From the NCBI RefSeq assembly GCF_009720625.1, contig NZ_CP046266.1, positions 1,869,501 to 1,933,500 on the forward strand: 64,000 bases of DNA, written 5' to 3'. Shown here piece after piece: positions 52,363 through 60,240 of the stretch. This DNA is from Metabacillus sediminilitoris (GTDB lineage Bacteria > Bacillota > Bacilli > Bacillales > Bacillaceae). The notes beneath the pieces are model-generated. The model saw nothing but the letters and a program-made list of their open reading frames with translations. It did no database searches and was not told the DNA's origin. Made by a program: the position numbers and the translations under genes. Position 1 is the stretch's first letter; each line of letters opens with the position of its first letter.

Positions 52363-52504
52363 ATACGATCTCCTTCAATTAGGTCTTAATAAAGATTGCG
52401 GAAGATTTTTGAAAATGGCATCTCTTAAATGTTGACTTAGTCTACATTTAAGAGATACTGGTATAGTAATTTCAAAAGTGGATTAAGTCAACTAAAGGAG
52501 AAAG

Positions 52505-52922
52505 TATAGATAAAGAAATTATTTATGATATCAGACAATTCAATTAATTTTATACAAAGGTACTTAGTTTATTTAATAACCAAATTCTAGATACAGATTA
52601 TTCTTTAACCGAAGCAAGAATATTATTTGAAATAAGCGAGATTACTGAGTGTGTTGCGAATAATCTCGTTAAAGAACTTAATTATTGATAGATGCTATAT
52701 GAGCAGAATTTTACGTAAATTAAAGAGGGAAAAATTAATAGAGAAAATAAGCTCAACAATAGACAGTAGTAAAAACTTTTTCTTTTTAACAAAAAAGGAG
52801 AGGAGCTGCTAGGTGAAATTAATATTCAGTCAGATGAACAAATAAATCAATTGTTTAATGGACTAACTGATAGTGAGATTAATGAAATTCGTATTTCAAT
52901 GATGAAAATAAAAGAAAAATAA
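52505..52922 (+). pseudogene. Decayed MarR family regulator
   Basis: In pieces: EIIYDIRQFN-stop, then a second frame VLSLFNNQILDTDYSLTEAR then ILFEISEITECVANNLVKEL, then MSRILRKLKREKLIEKISST-IDSSKNFFFLTKKGEELLGE, and finally IMDINGLTDSEINEI-type tail to a stop at 52922. The SRILRKLKREKLI helix and TKKGEELL wing are MarR landmarks. Several stops and shifts kill it. Possibly the MarR half of a MarR-GNAT fusion. Confidence 0.75.
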
Positions 52923-53100
52923 ATTAGAAAAAAATAAATTTTGAATGTTAGATGATCTAGTTAGGATACCAATATTTAGATGACTCTATTTTAGTAAATT
53001 GTCTGAACCACCATCCCTGTTTTTTTACTTCCATTCAATAACGTAAATGATTATTATTAATATAAGAGTTAATTAGTTTAAAAGAAGGTGTTGTCCTAAT

Positions 53101-53916
53101 ATGACCTTGGTTTTTAATGTTTCAAACCACTTAAAAGCTAATGCAAAATCTCTAGCTGAAGAAATCGTTGACGGTGTTCTGCATAGTATAAAATTAGAAA
53201 TTCCTCAGTGGGAAAAAGAACAAGCAATAGAAATGTATATTGCATTTATTAATTTTTTAGGTGATTCTCTTTTTGTCGAGGAAGAGGGAGTACCACGAAC
53301 ACTCATTGAATGGAGTAAGAAGAACGCAGCTAGACAGGTATCTCCAGAAGGGAAAATTTCAGAGATCATTGTTCGTTATCCACCAACAAGGGACGTTTTT
53401 ACTGACATAATTACGAATATTAGCATTGAGTTTGGGCTTTCATTAAAAGATCATTCTTTCATTATTAAGCGGATAAACAATATGTTGGACATTAGCCTCA
53501 ATGAAACTGTTTTTGCTTTCGAACGCCTATCCGACGAATATAAAGTGGAGACGCAAAGAGAACTAGCTGAGCTTTCAGCACCTATTGTATTAATTAAAGA
53601 AGGTATTGCGGTTCTCCCCTTGATTGGCATTATCGATTCATATAGGGCGAATTACATAATGGAAAAAGTCGTTCCAAAAGTTGCTGAACTACGGATAAAC
53701 TATGTGATTGCCGACTTCTCAGGTATATTGAAAATTGATACAGATATAGCACATCATCTTCATCAAATAGGACAAATGTTCAATTTGTTAGGATTACAAA
53801 CCCTAACAACAGGTCTACGCCCTGAATTAGCAAAAACCGTTGTCAAAAGCGGAATTAATATGTCCGAATTTACTACTTTTGCAAACGTTAAGCAAGCATT
53901 AGAAAGCATTAAATAA
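53101..53916 (+). CDS. RsbR-family STAS protein (stressosome component)
   Basis: A 271-residue RsbR paralog. Residues 1-150 form the variable N-terminal sensor domain. Residues about 155-270 form the STAS domain: ELAELSAPIVLIKEGIAVLP, LIGIIDSYRANYIMEKVVP, then IDTDIAHHLHQIG. The two kinase-RsbT sites of RsbRA (Thr171 and Thr205) correspond to a Ser in IIDSYRA and the Thr in IDTDIAHH. It should join the sigma-B-controlling stressosome. No rsbS or rsbT gene is next to it, so it is an orphan sensor paralog. AGAAGGTG precedes the ATG. Confidence 0.85.
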   Translation: MTLVFNVSNHLKANAKSLAEEIVDGVLHSIKLEIPQWEKEQAIEMYIAFINFLGDSLFVEEEGVPRTLIEWSKKNAARQVSPEGKISEIIVRYPPTRDVFTDIITNISIEFGLSLKDHSFIIKRINNMLDISLNETVFAFERLSDEYKVETQRELAELSAPIVLIKEGIAVLPLIGIIDSYRANYIMEKVVPKVAELRINYVIADFSGILKIDTDIAHHLHQIGQMFNLLGLQTLTTGLRPELAKTVVKSGINMSEFTTFANVKQALESIK

Positions 53917-53936
53917 TAATAAATAAAACACATTAT

Positions 53937-53964
53937 ACCAGCATTACATCTGCTGGTTTTTTTA
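53937..53964 (+). terminator. Terminator after the RsbR-like gene
   Basis: ACCAGCA (53937-53943) pairs with TGCTGGT (53951-53957), followed by T7. Confidence 0.8.
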
Positions 53965-53981
53965 TTCTTATTCCCTTTTAT

Positions 53982-54125
53982 CCTAAAAAAGAATTCGCAG
54001 AATTCTTTGCTAAAAATGAATGGTTAGGATGTAAGGCTAAATCGATTGACTTGGAATATTTTATTGATAAGTGGCTTACTAGAATAGAAAACGATAGAAT
54101 AAAAACCATCAATATTTACAACTGA
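53982..54125 (+). pseudogene. C-terminal fragment of an unidentified gene
   Basis: PKKEFAEFFAKNEWLGCKAK, then SIDLEYFIDKWLTRIENDRI-KTINIYN-stop. The composition is protein-like with no start signal. The 3' end coincides with a large hairpin. Parent not recognised. Confidence 0.4.
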
Positions 54126-54160
54126 TGAAAATACAGCAGTAGTAAATATTGATGGTTTTT
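54101..54160 (+). terminator. Large hairpin terminator
   Basis: AAAAACCATCAATATTTAC (54101-54119) pairs perfectly with GTAAATATTGATGGTTTTT (54142-54160), a 19-bp stem with a 22-base loop. Confidence 0.85.
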
Positions 54161-54551
54161 TGGGAGGTAAGGAAGGAATTATGTGTGAACCGAGACACAT
54201 CTCTTTTTCATAACTGGAACGGTTAAGCCGTGGTTATGTCCGTACCGTCAGCCTAATTGTATTTAGCCAAGTACTTTTTCCAAAAGTCTTGACTGACTTG
54301 GCATTTCCAATCCCCGCCTATGATAATAGTAGATAAAAATCCTACTTCCCCTGTATTACAACTGCTAAAATTTTGGAGACTAGCAGAAACAATTTAGTAA
54401 GTTCCAATTGTTAGGGCTATTAATATAACAACTTTACTAGAGATGCTAAAAACTAATTATTAAAAAAGCTAGTCAAAGTATCTTCTTGAACTAAACCAGC
54501 TAATAGTTTGTCAACATTTTTCAATGAAAAATAAAAATACAACGTGATATA
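54161..54551. other. Intergenic stretch upstream of a transposase fragment
   Basis: About 390 bases without a supported gene. The stretch 54180-54350 is richer in GC than its surroundings. It may be transposon-derived, since the fragment next to it is from an IS110-like transposase. I could not identify terminal repeats. Confidence 0.3.
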
Positions 54552-54773
54552 CTAAAAAGTGCATACCAAATAACCTTTATTCTCAATATCTTGGAAAGTA
54601 GTTCTGCTTTTTAGTAAGGCAAAAATCCTATGTAAGAAGGGTGATTGAATCGTCCGATTCCAGGGGATAGATTGATTGATCAAGTATTCTTCAATACTAC
54701 TAGAGAGAGAGTCTATTTCAGCCTCTAACTTTGATAGATCCTCTTTATATTGAAGAAGTAAATTTACATACAT
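54552..54773 (-). pseudogene. Fragment of an IS110-like transposase
   Basis: MYVNLLLQYKEDLSKLEAEI then DSLSSSIEEYLINQSIP resembles the middle of IS110-type transposases, where a coiled segment precedes the SIPGIGxxxA motif. After SIP the frame is lost (SIPWNRTIQ; a neighbouring frame reads LSPGIGR). No other part of an IS is seen. The match is by pattern only. Confidence 0.4.
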
Positions 54774-54911
54774 ACCAATGCTTAGAATGTGACTTTGTCA
54801 ATCAACAAAAGATACGATATGTTATACTCGTTGAAAACATGTTGTTAAAGTAAAGAAATTAGTTATATAAGAATTTTTACATTTTACTATTGATAGTTAG
54901 GGGGAGGTATT
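54774..54911 (+). promoter_or_regulatory. Leader of the DeoR-family gene
   Basis: An AT-rich gap of 138 bases. GGGGGAGG at 54900-54907 is the ribosome binding site of the TTG start at 54912. No clear operator dyad was resolved. Confidence 0.3.
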
Positions 54912-55664
54912 TTGCTTATATCTGAGCGTCATCGTTTGATATTAGATTATTTAAAGGAAAAAGAGCATGTTAAGGTTCATGAACTAGTAGAGTTAACAAA
55001 AAGTTCGGAATCTACATTGCGACGAGATTTGGATCAACTAGAAAAGGAGAACTATGTAAAACGTGTACATGGCGGTGCTTCACTGTTACAAAGAAAACGT
55101 GAAGAACTAAGCATGATTAAAAAATCAACTCAGAATCTTAAAGAAAAAAACATGCTAGCAAAATATGCTGCCCAACTAATTGAAGATGGAGACTGTGTAT
55201 ATCTTGATGCAGGTACAACAACCTATCAAATGATACAGTATTTAGAACAAGAGAACATTGTTGTGGTTACAAATGGGATTGACCATTTAGATGCATTACT
55301 TGAAAAAGATATAAAGACATATATAATCGGAGGATTTGTAAAAAAAGTAACAAAAGCTATGATTGGCGGTAATGCATACGACAGCATTCAAAATTATCGA
55401 TTTGATAAATGCTTTATAGGAACAAATGCAATCCACCATGAACTAGGTTTTACTACTCCAGACCCTGAAGAAGCACAACTGAAAGCAAAAGCTATCTATC
55501 TCACGCGTGAATCTTTTGTACTAGCAGATCATACTAAATTTGGAGAAGTCTCATTTTCTAAATTTGCAGATCTACATCAAGCTAAAATCATTACAAATGA
55601 AGAAGATTCGATAAGTATGGAGAAGTATAAGGAGAAAACTGAAATTTACTGTGTAGGTTTTTAA
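54912..55664 (+). CDS. DeoR/GlpR family regulator of the fructan locus
   Basis: A 250-residue repressor. TTG start with an excellent ribosome binding site. The N-terminal HTH (about 3-57: SERHRLILDYLKEKEHVKVH, SESTLRRDLDQLEKENYVKRVHGGA) carries the DeoR signature. The C-terminal sugar-phosphate-binding domain (about 75-235) includes DGDCVYLDAGTTTYQM, VVTNGIDHL and the ADHTKFG end. Such proteins usually sense a phosphorylated sugar such as fructose-1-phosphate. Upstream of the ABC genes, it is the probable repressor of fructan use. Confidence 0.9.
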   Translation: MLISERHRLILDYLKEKEHVKVHELVELTKSSESTLRRDLDQLEKENYVKRVHGGASLLQRKREELSMIKKSTQNLKEKNMLAKYAAQLIEDGDCVYLDAGTTTYQMIQYLEQENIVVVTNGIDHLDALLEKDIKTYIIGGFVKKVTKAMIGGNAYDSIQNYRFDKCFIGTNAIHHELGFTTPDPEEAQLKAKAIYLTRESFVLADHTKFGEVSFSKFADLHQAKIITNEEDSISMEKYKEKTEIYCVGF

Positions 55665-56307
55665 TAAACTCTTATTTTTTCTACATAAAATAACTTTAAT
55701 TGGAGCTGACTCAGATGTCTACTAAATAGACAAGGGGTTTAAAGCTCTTTTTATTTTGCCTTGAATATGCAACATCTCAAATAAAATTTTCAACTTTTAC
55801 ATTTATTTTTAACAAAATAAATACTTCAGTAAAATGTTTTTTGAATTGGAAAGAATGTGCTAAATACTAAAAATCTTCCATTATTCATTCAAAAACTCTT
55901 AATAATACTCATGTTGAGGATTCGTTGCAAAAGGAAACGAAGCTAATATTAAACATTTCTAATATAATTTTCAGAATTTTTACAATATATTGACATTGGT
56001 TGGAAGGCATAATATAATCATAATCAATCAGAAATAGTCAAAAACAAGTGAATTTAACTGTTGAATCAATCAAAAAAAATCATTTATTTATTACAACCTT
56101 GAACTAAGCAACAAATATTGAATTTCCATCATCGATATATACAAAAATCATTCAAGAACATTTATAAAGAAAAATGAAATGATCGTTACATGTCTTAAGG
56201 GGGGTGATATACTAACGGATTTGTAAGCGTTGTCACTGAAGATCCTCAATATAAGAACTTCTATTGAAAAATGAAATTCGTTTTTATTAATTTCTAGGGG
56301 GCTCACA
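55665..56307 (+). promoter_or_regulatory. Control region of the fructan operon: promoter, repeats and cre site
   Basis: -35 TTGACA (55990-55995) and -10 TATAAT (56013-56018) with a 17-base spacer form a near-perfect sigma-A promoter. Just after it AATCAATCA occurs twice (about 56022 and 56065), possible DeoR-repressor sites. TGTAAGCGTTGTCA (56222-56235) is a consensus cre site about 200 bases into the leader, where CcpA would act as a roadblock. The leader is near 285 bases long. Confidence 0.65.
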
Positions 56308-57267
56308 ATGAAAAAATTATTAGTGCTAGTTTTAATGTCTGTTATTGTTCTAATGTCTGGATGCAGCAGTGCAAGTGAATCTTCAAATGACAGCACTGGG
56401 CAGGGAAACAGCGACGATAAGTTAAAAATTGGATTAACTGTAGGTACTTTGGCAAATCCATTTTTTGTTGCAATGGGAAAAGGTGCTGAAGAAGCAGGGA
56501 AGGAACTAGGTGCAGAGGTTCTTGTAGAAAGCGCTGAATATGATCTTGCAAAACAAACCTCCCAAATTGAAAACTTTATTACCAAAAAGGTAGATGTGAT
56601 TTTATTAAATGCTGTTGATACCAAGGGAATTGCGGCAGCTGTGCTACAAGCAAAGGAGGCAGGTATTCCAGTAATCGCAGTTGATACGAATGCTGAGGGC
56701 GGTGTTGATGCAACGGTTACTTCTGATAACTACCAAGCAGGTCAGCTTGCTGGTGAATATGTGGTTGAACAATTAAATGGAAAAGGAAACATTGTCATTA
56801 TTGATGGACCTCCAGTTTCAGCTGTTACAGATCGTATTAAAGGCTTTGAGGATGTGATCAAAGAGTCTGGAATTAAAGTAGTAGCGAAGCAAAATGGTGA
56901 AGGAAACCGTGAAAAAGCATTATCCGTTATGGAAAGTGTTTTACAAGCGAATCCAGCGGGATCAATTGACGCTGTATTTGCAATCAATGACCCTGAAGCA
57001 ATTGGAGTGGAAATTGCTCAAGAGCAAGCTGGACGGAAGGATGAGTTTTTCATAGTTGGTGTCGATGGTGCTCCTGAAGTAACAGAAGCAATGGCGAAAG
57101 AAGGAAGCTCTATTATGGCAACTTCAGCTCAATCACCTAGCGAAATGGTGAAAAAAGCAGTTGAAATTGGAATGAAAGTAAAAAATGGCGAAGATGTCGA
57201 AGAGCTTATCAAAGTACCTGTTGATCTTGTCACTCAAGATACTTTAGATTCATACAAGGGTTGGTAA
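56308..57267 (+). CDS. Sugar ABC transporter substrate-binding lipoprotein
   Basis: A 319-residue RbsB-like periplasmic-binding protein anchored as a lipoprotein: the lipobox LMSGC puts the lipidated Cys at residue 19, followed by a serine-rich linker. The mature part begins KLKIGLTVGTLANPFFVAMG, the Peripla_BP_4 pattern, with NAVDTKGIAAAVLQAKEAGIP and VGVDGAPEV. It binds a pentose, hexose or fructose-type sugar; given the fructanase downstream, fructose or a small fructan is likely. GGGGG precedes the ATG. It ends 384 bases before the ATPase gene, with repeats in between. Confidence 0.9.
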   Translation: MKKLLVLVLMSVIVLMSGCSSASESSNDSTGQGNSDDKLKIGLTVGTLANPFFVAMGKGAEEAGKELGAEVLVESAEYDLAKQTSQIENFITKKVDVILLNAVDTKGIAAAVLQAKEAGIPVIAVDTNAEGGVDATVTSDNYQAGQLAGEYVVEQLNGKGNIVIIDGPPVSAVTDRIKGFEDVIKESGIKVVAKQNGEGNREKALSVMESVLQANPAGSIDAVFAINDPEAIGVEIAQEQAGRKDEFFIVGVDGAPEVTEAMAKEGSSIMATSAQSPSEMVKKAVEIGMKVKNGEDVEELIKVPVDLVTQDTLDSYKGW

Positions 57268-57321
57268 ACCTCTTTGAAAAATAAGGCTGATATGGACCAT
57301 TCCTTACTCAGCCTCTTTCAA

Positions 57322-57627
57322 ATAAAGTGAGACTTCATTTTAGTGGGGTTATTTTTATCCCCTACTGAATGGCAGCGAAACTTATCGGATCTTTACGGGC
57401 TGTTAACCTTAATTAAACTTCATTACTTCTTTATGAATATTGAATTGGGTTTCTTATTGCCCGTTAAGAATGGGATAAAGTGAGACTTCCATCAGTGGGG
57501 GTTTTCTTCATCCCCCACTGATGGTTAGCGAAACTTATCGGATCTTTACGGGCAGTTAACCTTAATCAAACTTCATTACTTCTTTATGAATAGTGAATTG
57601 AGTTTCTTACTGCCCGTTAAGAATGGG
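57322..57627 (+). repeat. Two tandem 153-bp structured repeats
   Basis: Copy 1 is 57322-57474 and copy 2 is 57475-57627. Each opens ATAAAGTGAGACTTC, then a hairpin (copy 2: CCATCAGTGGGGG/CCCCCACTGATGG, perfect 13 bp), GCGAAACTTATCGGATCTTT, then CGGGCAGT paired with ACTGCCCG across about 50 bases. Copy 1 is looser in both stems. They lie between the binding-protein and ATPase genes, in the same transcript. Size and shape recall dispersed Bacillus repeats near 150 bp, but I could not match them to a named family. Confidence 0.7.
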
Positions 57628-57651
57628 ATAAATAAGGGGTGGGATTAGAGT

Positions 57652-59208
57652 ATGGCTATTAAAGAGATGTTAATAAAAAAACAGCACACAATAAAAATGC
57701 CGGTGCTGAATATGGAAGGGATCAGCAAAACATTCTCAGGTGTAAAGGTATTAAACAATGTGAGAATTGAGCTTTATCCAGGTGAAGTACACGCATTAAT
57801 GGGAGAGAACGGTGCCGGGAAATCCACTTTTATGAAAATTCTTGCAGGGATCCATACTCCTGATCAAGATGGCGGGACCATCTATTTTAAAGATCAACCT
57901 ATAGCATGGAAGGATCCTGTTGATGCAAGGAACAGAGGGATCAGTGTTATCCACCAGGAGTTAAACCTCTCTCCTAATCTTACAATCAGTGAAAATATTT
58001 TAATGGGTTCAACTTTTCCAAGAAATCGACTAGGAATGGTCAAATGGGACGATGTCCATGAACGTGCGCAAAAAGTGCTCGATTCTATGGGATCTAATCT
58101 AAATCCCCGTCAACTCGTTTCAACCTTGAGTGTCGCCCAACAACAAATGGTCGAGATCGCACGAGCATTATCCTTTAAGGCAGAGGTTCTGATCATGGAT
58201 GAACCTACAGCCTCGCTAACAGATAAAGAGATTACAAAGCTGTTTCAAATTATTGGTGATTTAAAAAAACAAGGAGTTGCGATCGTTTATATTTCTCATA
58301 GGATGGATGAAATCTTTAAGATTTCGAATCGCTTCACAGTATTACGCGATGGCGAATGGATTGCAAGCGGTCCGATTGAAGAGACAAATCCCGACCACCT
58401 TGTAAAGCTAATGGTAGGTCGTGATTTAAAAGATTTATTTAATCGTACGAAAGCATCTGAGAAAACAGTATCATCTGGGGCTGCCCCTGTTCTAGAGCTG
58501 AAAAATGTTTCGGATCATACCATTGTAAAAGAAGTTTCGTTTAAAATCTACCCAGGTGAAATTGTTGGTTTAGCAGGACTTGTAGGTGCAGGTCGAACAG
58601 AGCTTGTTAGGGCTCTATTTGGTGCATCTGAGCTGAAAAGCGGGGAAATATTCGTAGATGGCAAGACTGTTAATATAAAATCACCAATCGATGCGATTGC
58701 AAATGGAATTGCCCATGTGCCTGAAAGTCGGAAGGAACAAGGATTATTTTTATCAATGTCAGTAAAAGAGAATCTTTTAATGGCAGAATTAAAAAAGCAT
58801 TCTAAGTCAGGAATTGTTCGTTGGAAACAGGTTAATGCAAGTGCCGACCAGTTTATAAAAGACTTAAATATAAAAATTGCCTCTCCAGAACAGCAGGTCT
58901 CAAACTTGAGCGGAGGCAATCAACAAAAAGTAGTCATTGCTAAATGGTTGTCCATTGCACCTAAGGTTTTACTACTTGATGAACCAACTCGGGGCGTTGA
59001 TATTGGGGCAAAAACTGAAATACACAAAATTGTCTCAAAGCTTGCTGATGAAGGCTTAGCCGTATTGGTGATTTCATCTGAGCTGCCGGAAGTACTAGGA
59101 ATCAGTGATCGAATCCTTGTCATGTGCGAAGGAAGATTAACGGGGGAACTTTCGAGAGAAGAAGCGACACAAGAAAAAATTATGTATTTAGCTACTAGAG
59201 GGGAGTAG
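57652..59208 (+). CDS. Sugar ABC transporter ATP-binding protein (RbsA-like)
   Basis: A 518-residue protein with two ABC domains in tandem, as in RbsA/MglA. N-half: Walker A GENGAGKST, signature LSVAQQQMVEIARAL, Walker B VLIMDEPT. C-half: degenerate Walker A GLVGAGRTE, signature LSGGNQQKVVIAKWL, then LLLDEPTRGVD. It powers uptake of the sugar. It lies in the same operon as the lipoprotein and permease, with the stop only 6 bases before the permease start. Confidence 0.94.
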   Translation: MAIKEMLIKKQHTIKMPVLNMEGISKTFSGVKVLNNVRIELYPGEVHALMGENGAGKSTFMKILAGIHTPDQDGGTIYFKDQPIAWKDPVDARNRGISVIHQELNLSPNLTISENILMGSTFPRNRLGMVKWDDVHERAQKVLDSMGSNLNPRQLVSTLSVAQQQMVEIARALSFKAEVLIMDEPTASLTDKEITKLFQIIGDLKKQGVAIVYISHRMDEIFKISNRFTVLRDGEWIASGPIEETNPDHLVKLMVGRDLKDLFNRTKASEKTVSSGAAPVLELKNVSDHTIVKEVSFKIYPGEIVGLAGLVGAGRTELVRALFGASELKSGEIFVDGKTVNIKSPIDAIANGIAHVPESRKEQGLFLSMSVKENLLMAELKKHSKSGIVRWKQVNASADQFIKDLNIKIASPEQQVSNLSGGNQQKVVIAKWLSIAPKVLLLDEPTRGVDIGAKTEIHKIVSKLADEGLAVLVISSELPEVLGISDRILVMCEGRLTGELSREEATQEKIMYLATRGE

Positions 59209-59214
59209 AGAAAA

Positions 59215-60201
59215 ATGAAGGGAAATATTCAATCAGCTTCACCACCACAAAGCCTGCAAGTAGGAAATATCCTTCATGGACTATGGAATCGTTTAGGGAT
59301 GATTATGATTCTATTACTATTATGTGTTGTCCTTTCATTTACAGCACCTAACTTTTTGGATACTGCCAATATGTTAAATGTATTAAAGCAGGTTTCCATT
59401 ATTGCGATATTAGCTGTAGGAATGACAATTGTTATTTTAACAGGTGGAATTGATTTATCAGTTGGTTCTACAGTTGCTCTATCTGGCGTTATCTCAGTTA
59501 TGGTTTCTGCTGCAGGAGTTAACCCAATACTTGCGATGTTATCAGGTGCAGCAGTAGGTTATGCAGTAGGTCTTATAAATGGCTTTTTTACAGCAAAAAC
59601 GAAATTGCCATCATTTATCGTGACATTAGGAAGCTTTACATATGTTCGCGGTCTTGCTTATGTCATAAGTGGCGGCTATCCAATTGTTTTGCAAAATGAA
59701 ACCTTTAAATTCATTGGCGGCGGAGCTATTTTTGGAGTGCCTACCCCGATCTATATCATGCTTTTGGTATATGGCGTAATGTTTTTTGTCCTTAAGTATA
59801 CAATGTTTGGACGCCATATTTATGCTATCGGCGGAAACGAAGAAGCTGCACGATTAACAGGCATAAAGGTTGAAAAAACATTAATAAACGTTTATTCCAT
59901 CAGCGGCTTGTTAGCTGGTTTAGGCGGCGTCGTATTAGCAGGAAGATTGTATTCCGGCCAGCCAACTGCAGGACAAATGTATGAATTAGATGCGATTGCT
60001 GCGGTTATTTTAGGTGGAACTAGCTTGACTGGAGGAAAGGGCAGAATACAAGGAACGATCATCGGTGTTTTAATCATGGGTGTGATTAGCAATGGTTTGA
60101 CTCTTATGGATGTGAATTATTATTGGCAGTTAGTTGTTAAAGGCGGTGTGATTGTCGCAGCCGTTTTATTGGATCGTTTAAGAGGAAGCAGTGCAGCATA
60201 A
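59215..60201 (+). CDS. Sugar ABC transporter permease (RbsC-like)
   Basis: A 328-residue membrane protein with about ten helices, the BPD_transp_2 fold. Landmarks are VGMTIVILTGGIDLSVGSTV, AKTKLPSFIVTLGS, and the cytoplasmic loop YAIGGNEEAARLTGIKVEKT, which contacts the ATPase. It ends GVIVAAVLLDRLR, like RbsC. It forms the channel for the sugar import system, probably as a homodimer. It ends 40 bases before the fructanase ATG. Confidence 0.94.
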   Translation: MKGNIQSASPPQSLQVGNILHGLWNRLGMIMILLLLCVVLSFTAPNFLDTANMLNVLKQVSIIAILAVGMTIVILTGGIDLSVGSTVALSGVISVMVSAAGVNPILAMLSGAAVGYAVGLINGFFTAKTKLPSFIVTLGSFTYVRGLAYVISGGYPIVLQNETFKFIGGGAIFGVPTPIYIMLLVYGVMFFVLKYTMFGRHIYAIGGNEEAARLTGIKVEKTLINVYSISGLLAGLGGVVLAGRLYSGQPTAGQMYELDAIAAVILGGTSLTGGKGRIQGTIIGVLIMGVISNGLTLMDVNYYWQLVVKGGVIVAAVLLDRLRGSSAA

Positions 60202-60240
60202 ATTTCCCTTGTGATTAAATGTAAAGGGGTTTTTCTTAAA

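Noticed and set aside
54180..54550. A complete insertion sequence around the IS110-like fragment
   Set aside because: No terminal repeats, target duplication or second transposase piece was seen.
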